Of a stretch of 64,000 bases of DNA, positions 44,900-55,420 are shown one piece after another. This stretch comes from Meconema thalassinum (lineage: Eukaryota; Arthropoda; Insecta; Orthoptera; Tettigoniidae): NCBI GenBank assembly GCA_946902985.2, contig OX336389.2, forward strand, positions 1,013,793,441-1,013,857,440. Reading direction: 5' to 3'. The stretch's first letter is position 1. Every line of letters begins with the position of its first letter. Below the pieces are notes generated by a model. The model was not told where the DNA came from, ran no database searches, and saw only the letters and a list, made by a program, of their open reading frames with translations. The position numbers were made by a program, and so were the translations under genes.

Positions 44900-46250
44900 C
44901 GATCAGAAACAAGCTTATGACTCCATCATATCTAGAATCACTAAGAAAGAATGTAAGATATTTTTTCTCGATGCCCCTGGAGGCACAGGCAAAACGTTCT
45001 TGATTAATTTGTTGCTCGCCAAAGTGAGGTCTGGTGGTAATATTGCTCTTGCCGTCGCATCATCTGGAATTGCGGCCACTCTTTTGGAAGAGGGAAGAAA
45101 AGCACATGCAACATTTAAACTTCCTTTGAAAGTCAGCAGTAATGATGGAAGCGTATGTAATATTTGAAAACAAAGTAACATTGCCAGTAAAATCCAAAAT
45201 TGTTCTTTGGTTGTATGGGATGAGGCTACAATGTTGCACAAAACTTCCGTTGAAGCTGTAGACAGGCCCTTGCGTGATCTAAGGAATCGGAACTCACCAA
45301 TGGGTGGCTGCACAGTTTTGTTCGCCGGAGATTTTCGTCAAATCTTACCAGTTGTTATCAGAAGAACGAGAGCCGACGAAGTGAACGCTTCATTATAAAG
45401 ATCTTACGTCTGGCCGGATATAACAAAATTGGCACTCAAAACTAACATGTAAGTACTCTTATTTTCAGAAGATAATAATCTGTTTCCTAATTTGTTACTT
45501 AGAGTTGTAAATGGAGATTTATCGGTCATTGACGGGAAAATTACCCTCAATTACGATTTCTGTGTTTTAGTAAGCAGCATTCAATAATTGATTGATGGCG
45601 TTTAACCTCAACTCCATGACCTATCTGACAAGTCTCATTCATGGTTTAAAGAAAGAGTAAATATTATCGCCGACAAACGAACAAGATGTGAAAATTAATG
45701 ACTTGGTGTTCTCCAAATTCACTGGCCAGTCTCAAGTATATTACTCAGTAGACGCAGTAGTCGATAGTGAAAAAGCCGTTCATTACCCTACAGAATTCCT
45801 AAATTCTTCACTTCCTTCTGGCTTACCACCACACAAGCTTATTTTAAAAGTGGGAGTGCCTATTATATTGCTACGTAATGTACACCCACCAAAGTTATGC
45901 AATGGGACGCGATTAGTAGTGAAAATTTGAAAAACTGTTTCATTGAAGCAACTAACTTAACTAGCTGTGGTACAGGAGAAAAGGTCTTAGTACACAAAAT
46001 CCCTATGATTCCTTCAGATTTGCCTGATCATTTCAAACGAGTACAATTCCCAGCAAGATTCTGCTTTGGCATGGCTATAAACAAATCACAGGGTCAGACA
46101 CTTAGCGTGACTGGAGTTGATCTCAGAGGAGAATGTTTTTCTCATGGACAGCTTTACGTGGCTCTATCGCGTGTTACAACTAACCGAAATCTTTTCGTGT
46201 TCGCTGCTAGAGGGAAAACGAATAATGTCGTATACAAGGAAATCTTATAA
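44900..46250 (+). pseudogene. Helitron Pif1-type helicase relic
   Basis: DNA helicase domain that would unwind DNA during rolling-circle transposition. First frame 44900-45398: HDQKQAYDSI, Walker A APGGTGKTF at 44973-44999, SSGIAA, then Walker B VWDEATM (D-E at 45219-45224) and FAGDFRQILPVV, with stops at 45165-45167 and 45396-45398. A decayed stretch 45400-45690 follows with several stops. The 3' part is in two frames: 45688-45930 (GLPPHKLILKVG, CNGTRLVV), then 45897-46250 with the motifs FGMAINKSQGQT and FSHGQLYVALSRV, so a shift lies near 45925. All main helicase motifs are visible, but the frame is broken at least four times. The same region is found as a worse relic at 16599-17083. Confidence 0.92.
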
Positions 46251-46322
46251 GACCTGGGTTAAAAGTAGCCTATCACTTTGCATTCATAACTGTTCCCGGA
46301 CGAAGCCGGGCCGGATTGCTAG

Positions 46323-46612
46323 TTGTTAAATAATTAAAGTGCTACGATATAACTGTATAGTCAAATAATTTGAACGGGCACAAGATTAGTGTCAGATGAG
46401 TGCTACGTGTAGTCTTAGATATGAAAATCATATACTTAGGAAGTAAACTATGGATAGTAGGTGTTAGTTAAGTCAGAACATTATGACTATCAGTGACAAA
46501 ATTAACCATCTCACGTGACTAGCTCACCACGTGAGATATAATCAACGAGCTCCCCCTTTCGTGGGAGGTCTTTGCCCATCTAGGGATACTACAGGCTTTA
46601 TTTATTCATTCA
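46323..46612 (+). mobile_element. probable RTE LINE 3' tail, right of the Helitron
   Basis: GTGGGAGGTCTTTGCCCATC at 46561-46580, followed by an ATTTATTCATTCAT-type tail, resembles insect RTE-family 3' ends. Orientation and position fit the LINE relic interrupted at 43796 by the Helitron. No target duplication defined. Confidence 0.5.
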
Positions 46613-46689
46613 TATTGGAGCTACATTGACGAATATAAGTAGGAATGTAGCACCTTGAACTGTACGTGGCTTCCTATGACCAAGTTAAA

Positions 46690-47044
46690 AGAACAGCGAC
46701 TCCATACATTCACAATGGTGGCTGGGTGTATTCTTAAAAGTTAAATCTCATTAACATACAATATAATGGCATAATTATCTCGAAATTTGCTGAAAGAGGA
46801 GTACCATACAAAAGACTTCGCAAACATTACTGATCAGAATATCTTATTGAGTCTAATCTTGAATTTAAGGAATATTAGTTTCGAGATACAATATATAAAA
46901 TAAGCAACCAACTAGAACCGTATACGGGCTTTATATGCTCCTAAAAGATGGTGGTTGAGCTTAGGCCTACTATTAAAACTTCAAACTCAATAACTCAAGA
47001 TCCAATTCCCTAATTAGCAGGAAACTTTTAAAGAGAGGAGTATC
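46690..47044 (+). repeat. ~250-bp tandem-module array, part 3
   Basis: Blocks CGACTCCATACATTCACAAT, GGTGGCTGGGTGTATT and GAGAGGAGTATCAT match the array at 39360-40249. Cut at 47044 by the solo LTR. Confidence 0.65.
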
Positions 47045-47048
47045 ATAT

Positions 47049-48021
47049 TGTTAGAGCCCTAAGGGCACATAGCGCCCTTAAGAGAGATATCCATATGGCC
47101 ACTACACTCCAGACATCTATCTACAACTAGTCTACGAATAATACTACATCTATATATCTATAATCATCCCTAAACACACCCCTGCTATCTACGCCATCTG
47201 TCCAACACTCTACACCATTTCACCCCGGAAATCATCCCTAAAGCTGTAAGCAACAACAGCAACACACTTATTTCCACATCAAGCGGGCAGAGCTAGTCAC
47301 AGCTATTAGCCAAGTGCTTGCCTCACACATAAACAAATACACAGGAAATGTTTACCAGAACGGTAGTTTGCCAATCCTGCAACACTCAGCAGAACGGAAA
47401 CACATAAAAAGACATCCCGCTAGGAGGGGGATGTCTGTCTCCTCCAGAATCGAGTGACGTCTCCGTACCGCAGGTGAGTGTGTACTTCTCAGGATTTCCC
47501 TAATTGTTTGTCATCCTTCTACTTTACCACATTTTACTACATTGTACACAATACTTGTTCAAAGCTATCCCTTATTCCAGGGAAGCATTTACATTCATAC
47601 TACAGCTCTTAGTAATACACTTTTATCATAGAAGCCCGATTGTTGTTATTGTGTCCTCACATCCTACTTCACGGCCCACTTCCCCACTCACACTTTACTT
47701 GTAGAACAAAGTACTGGGTCAGCACTATTAGTTCACTCACGCCAATCGACCTTGTCCTCTAAAGTGTCTTGCTCGTAACGCAGCGTCAGCAGCCAAGTTA
47801 TAGCTTCGCTCGCTCCTACTTTAGTTGCAAGACAAGTACCTTCACCCCTAGGGAGCAGCCCTTGCTTGTGAGCCCTCATTCATAGATATTTATCCTTTCA
47901 TCCACTACGCCTTCCAACACTCACCCGACAATCCATCACACCCGTTAGAATTCCCCTGATCACACACCACCCTCGACACCTACTCACCCCCTGTTTCTAC
48001 CCCCACAACAAGGGTAAAACA
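47049..48021 (+). repeat. solo LTR, 973 bp
   Basis: Starts TGTTAGAGCCCTAAGGGCAC and ends GTAAAACA, flanked by a 4-bp target duplication ATAT at 47045-47048 and 48022-48025. Left and right flanks both belong to the 250-bp module array, confirming the insertion. The C-rich composition and the order near 47409 (ACATAAAAAG, then an inverted GACATCCC ... GGGATGTC, then TGTCTCCTCC) parallel the promoter region of the LTR at 52512, so it is probably a relative of gypsy-2 reduced by LTR-LTR recombination. No internal region remains. Confidence 0.75.
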
Positions 48022-48025
48022 ATAT

Positions 48026-48330
48026 AAGACACCTCGCTAGCATTAATCATAACATTATAATACTGTATATAGCACCCAGCCGACATCTTGAATACATAAG
48101 ACATTAATATCGATAATCTACTATTCATAACAGTTCCAATGACGAAACGCAGCAAGTATGTAGTCTCACATAAGAGACTTTATCTGCAGAAGGCACAAGA
48201 TCAACAAACGGTGGATAGATGTACTTTCCTAATCTTAGAATCAATTCCTCTGGATGCAAGAGCGGAATTCCAACGAAACTTAGAAAACGAGGTGTCTTAT
48301 ATAAGGTTCAACTGTTAACGTTCGTCACGA
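48026..48330 (+). repeat. ~250-bp tandem-module array, part 4
   Basis: Resumes after the solo LTR: ATATAGCACCCAGCC, GACATCTTGAATAC, ACATTAATATCGATAATC. The boundary on the right is vague. Confidence 0.6.
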
Positions 48331-48968
48331 GAACATTCAATTATACTGTGTGATAAGGACAAAACGTCATAACTATTCGCGAACTCAAGCGACGGTGCTG
48401 CCGTTATCTGGAACTAGCGTAAGGGTGATGGAAGCATAAACAAGCAGATGCTATAACATGTGATTTGAGTTGATGGGTGTGGTCTTCTCTCGTTTTCTCA
48501 GTTATTTTCATAATAATTGAGACTAAAAGATGACTTATATAATTGCACAGTTCCACTGTACTCTTCGAATTCAACAATATTGCGATATCAATGCATTCCT
48601 TTTAGAAAAAGAAAGCTTTTCAGACGGAATGGAGTCGATTACTTCGCGTCGCAAAGCCGTTTTCGAAGTATATGATCGTATGCGGCTGGCATTTTACAAA
48701 GGAGAATCAATTATTAATAATTACTAATGAATTTCTTACAATATCCAGTACCCTACATTCTCCCTTGCACTACAAACTAGGCGACTAAGCAAGGTCGATT
48801 TGTCAGCTGTTCTTCCCATGTGCCAAACATTTTTTTAGGGGTCGCTTTATCGTAGGCCTACATGTGGTTGTCTTTCTTTAACTTACCCCATTGCTCCTTC
48901 AAATCTGTGAGCTCAGGTCTTTTAAGTTTTCAATCATGTACTTATTAAAAATTTAATAATCTTTATAG
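48331..48968. other. unassigned DNA left of gypsy-2; one short open frame
   Basis: An open frame at 48530-48727 (plus, 65 codons, containing GMESITSRRKAVFEVYDRMR) has more balanced composition than its surroundings but no recognised domain or clear splice sites. It could be an exon fragment or chance. The rest shows nothing. Confidence 0.3.
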
Positions 48969-48981
48969 TGTTGTACCCCTA

Positions 48982-51900
48982 GGGTCCGTGCCAGGTGCAG
49001 ATTCCATGGGGGAGGAGCTCTGAACTGAGTAAGGGCTTTTCTGTACTCTGTGGAAGACGGATCTGGGCGGGGAAGTCCTCAACCCCGACACGGCGCGTCC
49101 CAATGGCTGATAGGGTCTCTTGTTGAGAGTGGTGCTTGCACCCGCGGATCAACTGAGGACATGATATAGTGGCAGCAGCTATATCATTATTGTTGATACA
49201 AGACCGATCTGTCGACCTTGCATCAGCAAACAGCTGCATCATATCATGGCATCCTTGGATGTTGGGATGTGATGTGGTTACTGCGCATTGAGGAAGGCAA
49301 CGGGAAACCACCTCAATTTTTCCCCCAGGATAATCTTCATGGCTGAAAACCCAATTACATTGGCCCTTAGTCCCGGGCAGACCTTAAGTGGTCAGAGGGT
49401 GCGAAGAATCTCCCGGTCAGCCCTGAAGATAGGAACGTGGAATGTACGGAGTATGTTTGAAGCAGGAAAGATTCACAATACAATTCATGAGATGAAGAGG
49501 ATGAATGTATCCATAATGGGTATAAGTGAGATGAGATGGCCGGGGACAGGAGATTGTAAAGTGGACGATTGCATGGTATATTACAGTGGTAATAATGATG
49601 CCAGGCATTTGCATGGAGTGGGTTTTATAGTGGACAAAAGTTTGCAGTCTGCTGTTATCAGTTGTATACCATTCTCCAGTAGAATAATGATGTTAAAGTT
49701 ACGTGGTAAACCTTTCCACATTAATCTCATTCAAGTGTATGCCCCTACTAGTGACAAAAACGATAAAGATGTTGAGGAATTCTATGCCCAAATTCAGACC
49801 GTCCTCAAAGACACCAAAGAACATGATGTAACCCTTGTTATGGGAGATTTTAATGCAAAGGTTGGGAAAGGTTCTGAAGAACACATTGTGGGCCAGTGGG
49901 GTCTCGGACAAAGAAACAACAGAGGGGATCGTTTAGTGCAGTTTTGTAGAGAGGAGAACTTTGTCATTGCTAATACTTGGTTTAAGCTTCCTGCCAGGAG
50001 ACTTTATACGTGGAAAGCACCTGCTGATAGTCCAGACAACATAATAAGAAATCAAATTGATTTCATTCTAATTAAAAACAGATTTAGAAACAGCGTGATT
50101 TTTGCAAAAACCTATCCAGGAGCAGATGTTCCTTCTGACCACAATCCTCTCATTAGCAAAATTTGTGTCCGGCTTAACAAGATTCCGATAAAAACAACAC
50201 AAAATAAATATGATACTGATGCCCTTCGGGAAATAAATACAAGGTCACAGGTGGCTGCTGCTCTTGCCACTGATCTTAAGACGTTGAATTCAAATGACAT
50301 GCAGCCCTTGGAACTTTGGGACACTTTTAAAACCTCATTGAAGAGGGTTGGAGATCATTTTCATAGGAACAAGAGACAACATAACAAAAGGAAGGCATGG
50401 ATGACGGATGAAATATTGAATCTAATGGATAAACTAAGAGAAGTCAAAGGAAGAGATAATGAAGAATATTGGTTTATTCATAGATTGATAAGGAATAAGA
50501 TCAGACAAGCCAAGGAAGCTTGGATGTCAGATAGGTGCAAAGAAATTGAAGAACTTAATAGTAAATATGATACTTTCCAGGTCCATAAGAAAATCAAAGA
50601 AGTTTCAGGTAGACACAGGAAAAGAAACACAGTCAACTTATTTGATAGTCAAGGTAACACGGTATTTGAAGTTGAAGAAAAATTACAGGTTTGGGAGAAC
50701 TATATACAAGAGCTTTTTAATGATGATCATCGTCCTTCACGACCCGAAATTCCTTCAGTTGTTGGACCCATGATCACCATGGATGAAGTGAAATATGCGA
50801 TTAGGATAGCGAAAAATGGTAAGGCTCCTGGTCAAGATGACATTCCAGTGGAATTATTGAAGATCTTGGATGATGATAGCATTGTGACGCTCACTAATTT
50901 ATATAACAAGATATACGACACGGGCATATTACCAGAAGACTGGCTCTTGTCTACATTTATTGCTCTTCCGAAGAAACCGATGGCTAAGTCATGTAGTGAC
51001 TTCAGGACAATCAGTCTTATGAGTCATGTGCTCAAGATATTTCTGAAAGTTATCCATAATCGCATATACAGGAAATGCGAGATGCATATCAGTGACACGC
51101 AGTTTGGGTTCCGCAACGGTCTAGGAACTCGTGAGGCATTATTTGCGCTTCAAGTTCTTTTCCAGAGATGCCGTGAGGTAAATCAGGATGTATATGCATG
51201 TTTTTTGGACTATGCAAAAGCCTTTGACCGTTGTCAGCATGATAAGTTGTATAATGCACTCAAGAACTCAGGAATAGATGAGAAAGACATTCGGATCATC
51301 ATTAACTTATACTGGGGTCAAAAGGCTAGTATCAGAATTGATGGACATATATCGAGATCAGTGGAAATAATGCGTGGTGTGAGACAAGGATGCATTCTTT
51401 CACCGCTTCATTATAATATCTATGCAGAACAGATTTTCTCTGAGGCACTTGAAGGCATTCAACAAGGTATTAAGGTCAATGGTAATTATATTAATAATAT
51501 ACGGTACGCAGATGATACCGTATTGATTGCAAATAGTTTCGAAGGACTTAAAGATATTGTTACTATGGTGTATCAAAAGAGTAAACAATATGGCCTTGAC
51601 CTCAACATTAAGAAAACAAAATATATGATAATATCGCGAAAACCATTATTGTCACAAGTCCTTTTAGTCGATGGACATCAGATTGAGCGAGTCAAGAGTT
51701 TGGTTTATTTAGGACAGAATATTAATGAGAATTGGGATCCTTCGGTTGAAATAAGATGCCGTATAGAGAAGGCTAGATCCATCTTTATGACAATGAAACA
51801 ACTACTATGCTGTCGAGATCTCAGTATGACGCTTAAGAAAAGAATTGTGAAGTGTTATGTTGTCTCCACCCTTCTTTATGGTGTTGAAGCTTGGACCTTG

Positions 51901-52289
51901 TCCGTAGCTACAGAAAAGAAGATTCGAGCTTTTGAAATGTGGATATACCGACGGATTCTTAAAATTTCGTGGACAGAACATGTGAGTAATGCCGAGGTTC
52001 TTCAGCGTGTGAGCAGCCAACCTGAGCTGTTAAACACAATTAAGAAGAGGAAATTGGAATACTTGGGACACATGATGAGGAGTCCAAAATACCGTCTGCT
52101 CCAAGTTATACTTTAGGGTAAAATTGAAGGTCAGCGTGGACCGGGAAGGAGACAAATAACTTGGATGGATAATTTAAGAACGTGGTTTGGGCTGTCTTCC
52201 ACGGAACTCTTCAGGATTGCACGGGATAAGAAGGTGTTAGCCATGGTGGTAGCCAACGTCCGTATCGGATAAGGTAGAAGAAGAAGAAG
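48982..52289 (+). mobile_element. RTE-clade LINE, near full length
   Basis: 3.3-kb non-LTR retrotransposon inserted in the gypsy-2 LTR. A 7-bp target duplication ACCCCTA lies at 48975-48981 and 52290-52296. It has a 5' region of about 360 bases (48982-49338), one long ORF (49339-52272) and a short tail ending in a GAA microsatellite (52275-52289). Lack of poly-A and a microsatellite tail are typical of RTE. The 5' region includes GCAACGGGAAACCACCTCAA, just upstream of the start codon. Confidence 0.93.
49339..52272 (+). CDS. RTE LINE endonuclease-reverse transcriptase, one stop
   Basis: Protein that nicks target DNA and reverse-transcribes the element RNA. The frame is open upstream from 49288; I take ATG at 49339 (MAENPITLALSPG) as the start. 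The N-terminal APE-type endonuclease carries GTWNVRSM, GISEMRWPG, VYAPTSD, MGDFNAKVG, NQIDFILI and the catalytic SDHNPL near 50140. The reverse transcriptase carries NGKAPGQDDIP, a FRTISL block, TQFGFRNG, FLDYAKAFD, RGVRQGCILSP and the active site YADD at 51505-51516. The C-terminal region has YGVEAWTLS, an RRILKISW block and KRKLEYLGHMMR. A single TAG at 52114-52116 cuts off the last 52 codons (GQRGPGRRQITW and after). Length of about 977 codons is normal for RTE. All catalytic motifs look intact, so this is a young copy. Confidence 0.95.
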
Positions 52290-52511
52290 ACCCCTAAGGT
52301 ACGCCACCATCATCCCCTAACACTAACACCCCCGGAAAACCAAATGCCACATATCTACTTCAAGAACCAACGAATACATCTACATAATTACACATCTAAC
52401 AAATTATTGCCTCAATGAACTCAGGTAGCCTCGTGTACAAGCCCAACGACCCCAGGAAGGGCTATGACATGGGAGAAATGTGCAAATTCCGCAAACGCAG
52501 CGCGACGCTCC

Positions 52512-52547
52512 TATAAAAACTCCGGGAGGTCATGCCTCCGGATCAGT
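52512..52547 (+). promoter_or_regulatory. core promoter in gypsy-2 5' LTR
   Basis: TATAAAA at 52512-52518, then ATCAGTC with A at 52545, 33 bases downstream: a TATA plus arthropod-type TCAGT initiator. A short hairpin (CCGGGAGGTCATGCCTCCGG, 52523-52542) lies between them. The segment is missing from the 3' LTR. Confidence 0.75.
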
Positions 52548-53163
52548 CTGTCTCAGTGTTACCTGCGCGCCGAATCGCTGCTGTAAGCCGAAGTGTAAGT
52601 GTCTTAAGCGATCACTACTTACACTCCCATCCCCCTGTGCTTGGATTGTGATAATTATTTATTTTATTAACTGCTCTGCTAATTACAGGAGTACTTCAGA
52701 TCCGAAGTACTCATTAAACTCAAACATAGTAGAAGCCACTGGTCTTTTCATTTATTATATTAGTTGATAAAATCCTACCCTCTTAGCTTCCCCACTAGGT
52801 AGGATCTAGTATTAGCACTGTTATTTAATTGCTTCCAGACGTTAGGAGAGCGTCACAGCCACAGCGCTGACACCAGCAGGCTCTCTCGCCCAGCTCGCCT
52901 GCTTACGATTCACATCAGACCGCTTAGCGCCGCTATCGCGCACAGAGCACTAAGTAAACCACCCTTCCTTCCACACTCACACCCTAAACTACCCCGCTAA
53001 GCAGTACATTGGGGAGTTCTCCTTTCAGATCGTACTGACGATCCCAAGCCACTAGCTAATCACCACCTCTTACACTTAATTGCCAAGCTTTCCCCCTAAA
53101 CACATTTATTTCAACCCTTAGATTAATACTTTGTAGAGGCCACCCTCTCAGGTACCCTACAAA

Positions 53164-53175
53164 TGGTGGAGGCAC
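53164..53175 (+). promoter_or_regulatory. primer-binding site, gypsy-2
   Basis: TGGTGGAGGCAC starts two bases after the LTR end, complementary to a tRNA 3' end of the form ...CTCCACCA. tRNA-Ala is one candidate. Confidence 0.6.
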
Positions 53176-53446
53176 TAGGTACCGCGACGTTGTCATAAGA
53201 CAACGCCTAAAGGAGTACATACAACGTATTTCTGCGGAAAAGATCCCTAAACTTAACCTCTTACTAGCCAAGCGAACGCCACCCAAAATTGGGAAATTTT
53301 TTTGAAGTAAGGGTCCAATAATATTTTTGTACCCACCCCAAGCCCACCCGATAGATAGTACATTTTTAAACGCCACCCTTACCTAGCCCTACGCAATTTA
53401 CATCCCCACAGATACGCCCTTACAGTAGGACGTAGAGTAGAGATCC
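53176..53446 (+). other. gypsy-2 leader
   Basis: Untranslated DNA between primer site and gag; no features recognised. Confidence 0.6.
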
Positions 53447-55420
53447 ATGATCAGATACCAACATATTGGTAAGGTCAAGCGTGCACTTAGAAATACAGCA
53501 CACAACCTCGCCGTTACCACCAAACCACTACGCCCTAAAATCCTAGTTAAAAACCCCGACTTAATAACAGAACACAACGCAGGCCAATTACTTGCCGAAC
53601 TTGAGGACGCAGCATTAGATCTCAAGCTCAAATACCCAAACGTAATCCGACAGAAACGTCCCCTCACACGAGCACAGACACAGAACGCTCAACAGACGAC
53701 CTCAGATAGCGTTGGCAGTGAGGAATTAACCCCCACATTACCGTACGCTATCTTACAACACATCAGTGACACGCAACAAACCTACAACGGGTTGCAGGTC
53801 ATGTTACAACAGTTAGACGAAATTACACACAATTCTTCGAGCGGGGGACTAATCGCAGATATACACGCCGTCGCTTTAACTCTAGGCGACCATATTAACA
53901 AGGCGCTTCCCACGCTACAAGCGGTCAACATTGAACATAACTTGTCGCTGGATAATATCCAGGGTACTGAGCAATTCAACCCTCAGGACGCTCCAAACTC
54001 TACCCCTAACCACCCAGGTACCTCCCAAGGCGGAAACACCTACATAACACCAGTCGAGATTCACCGGCAACCCCTAAGCCACGCACACTCTAGCGTTGCA
54101 TTAAATAACAGCGACCTAGATTCCCCAGTTGAGCGCACCCCCTTAACTACCCCCAACACTTCCTACAGCGCGGACATGACCATGCCCACAAAGTATCCAA
54201 TGATACAACCTGCTAAATACCCAGGTGACAAGCAGGACCCCAGGGAATATTTGAAAGCCTTCAATCGAACGGCTAAAATTAACGGCTGGTCAGCTGAGGA
54301 CAAGAAACGCCTCCTACCGCCATACCTCACCAAATCGGCCCTAACGTGGTACGAACTCCACGAAGCCACCTTGGCCGATGCCACCTGGGAGCAGTTTTCA
54401 GCCTCCCTCGTTAACACATTTCAACTCACCCCTGATGAGGATGACTTGTACGACAAAATCCGCGCCCGCATACAAGGTCCCCCGGAAGCCACACAGGCAT
54501 ACATTAATGCCAAATTATTGATGTGTGAGAGGTATAATAGGGAGATGCCAGACAGGCAGAAAGTGCGTCTCCTTATGCAGGGAATGTGCCCTACCTTGGT
54601 AGACAAGCTCTGCACCTTGCAAAGCAACACCGTAATAGAGCTACAGGCAAACATCAAATTTGTAGAAGAGGGCAACAAAATGACCCAAAAAGCCGTGGAC
54701 CAGCACATCCGCGTGGATAACGGTGATTTGCATCAGCAAATCCGCGATCTGACAAAACAGAGGCAGGAGATGCAAATTACGGCTATACACACTAGCAATA
54801 AAACCCGCCTTCGTAGGGAGGATCCACAAGATAAGGGGCGATCACCACGGGGCGATCACCAGGATCCATATAGACCCAATCATCCCCCACTGCATAATTC
54901 ACCCCCGCTGAGAGAAGCGAACTTTTTTTCACAACACTGGGAGGAAGTGCCTCGCCGCAGTGAATCAAATCCCTTCCGACCAACACAGTATCGGGCAGAT
55001 ACTCGCCCACGAGGCAACCCATCCCCAGATTACCCACCAAGCCATCATCCCCAATATAGGGAAGATCGAACATGGCATCGTGACCAATACACCAGATACA
55101 CACGCCCGGTCTATATCCCTCCACACCGTCGGCCAAACACTCCCCCGCAGCAGGAGCGATATGAGCCACAGTACGAAAGATTTCCTCCCGGGTACCCTCA
55201 GTACGCCCCTGTAATACGGGAAAGGGGACCGGAGGACTATCCACTGCCCGACCACCCTCCACGGGATTCACGAAGGCATTCACCCCCACGAGGTAGACGG
55301 GTATTACTCCCCAACCCCAATATCAGCCCCGGCCAAACAATTGGCGAGACAATGCGCCCAGGGGGCAGCCTCGCTACACAGACAACCGAGGTTATGCCCA
55401 GCCAAAAAACTATTAGCTAG
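53447..55420 (+). CDS. gypsy-2 gag
   Basis: Structural protein, 657 codons, uninterrupted. The N-terminal part (residues 1-230) has helical and S/T/P-rich segments. The capsid-like core is at residues about 255-400 (PAKYPGDKQDPREYLKAF, LTKSALTWYELHE, WEQFSASLVNTFQ, ARIQGPPEATQAYI, DRQKVRLLMQGM), the usual retrotransposon Gag pattern. A coiled-coil linker follows. The C-terminal 200 residues are rich in P, R, H, Y and Q and lack a CCHC zinc knuckle, so RNA binding would rest on basic residues. Start codon: first ATG of the open frame, 285 bases after the LTR. The last 80 bases overlap the OTU frame, which is shifted +1. It is the only intact long gene of this element. Confidence 0.9.
   Translation: MIRYQHIGKVKRALRNTAHNLAVTTKPLRPKILVKNPDLITEHNAGQLLAELEDAALDLKLKYPNVIRQKRPLTRAQTQNAQQTTSDSVGSEELTPTLPYAILQHISDTQQTYNGLQVMLQQLDEITHNSSSGGLIADIHAVALTLGDHINKALPTLQAVNIEHNLSLDNIQGTEQFNPQDAPNSTPNHPGTSQGGNTYITPVEIHRQPLSHAHSSVALNNSDLDSPVERTPLTTPNTSYSADMTMPTKYPMIQPAKYPGDKQDPREYLKAFNRTAKINGWSAEDKKRLLPPYLTKSALTWYELHEATLADATWEQFSASLVNTFQLTPDEDDLYDKIRARIQGPPEATQAYINAKLLMCERYNREMPDRQKVRLLMQGMCPTLVDKLCTLQSNTVIELQANIKFVEEGNKMTQKAVDQHIRVDNGDLHQQIRDLTKQRQEMQITAIHTSNKTRLRREDPQDKGRSPRGDHQDPYRPNHPPLHNSPPLREANFFSQHWEEVPRRSESNPFRPTQYRADTRPRGNPSPDYPPSHHPQYREDRTWHRDQYTRYTRPVYIPPHRRPNTPPQQERYEPQYERFPPGYPQYAPVIRERGPEDYPLPDHPPRDSRRHSPPRGRRVLLPNPNISPGQTIGETMRPGGSLATQTTEVMPSQKTIS

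Larger units (their letters stand above)
43797..46322 (+). mobile_element. Helitron with both termini, internally deleted
   Basis: 2526-bp rolling-circle element. The 5' end reads TCTCTACTTAGTATAAAAC after an A (43796); Helitrons begin TC and insert between A and T. The 3' end has a hairpin CCCGG-ACGAAG-CCGGG (46295-46310), 8 bases, then CTAG (46319-46322), followed by T (46323): the classical CTRR terminus. Inside are three ~120-bp repeats and a helicase relic. The Rep endonuclease domain is absent. Its A/T insertion point lies inside RTE LINE sequence. Confidence 0.9.
48969..53161 (+). repeat. 5' LTR of gypsy-2, interrupted by a LINE
   Basis: The first 13 bases (48969-48981, TGTTGTACCCCTA) are separated from the rest (52290-53161) by the RTE LINE. 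Removing it and one copy of the 7-bp duplication leaves an LTR of about 878 bp, versus 788 bp for the 3' LTR. The extra segment (about 52507-52600) holds the TATA box and initiator. Confidence 0.93.

Noticed and set aside
49288..49338. LINE ORF starting at 49288
   Set aside because: The frame is open there but begins with TTG; the first ATG is at 49339.
54792..55289. Long minus-strand frames opposite gypsy-2 gag
   Set aside because: Shadows of the proline/arginine-rich gag tail in the opposite direction.
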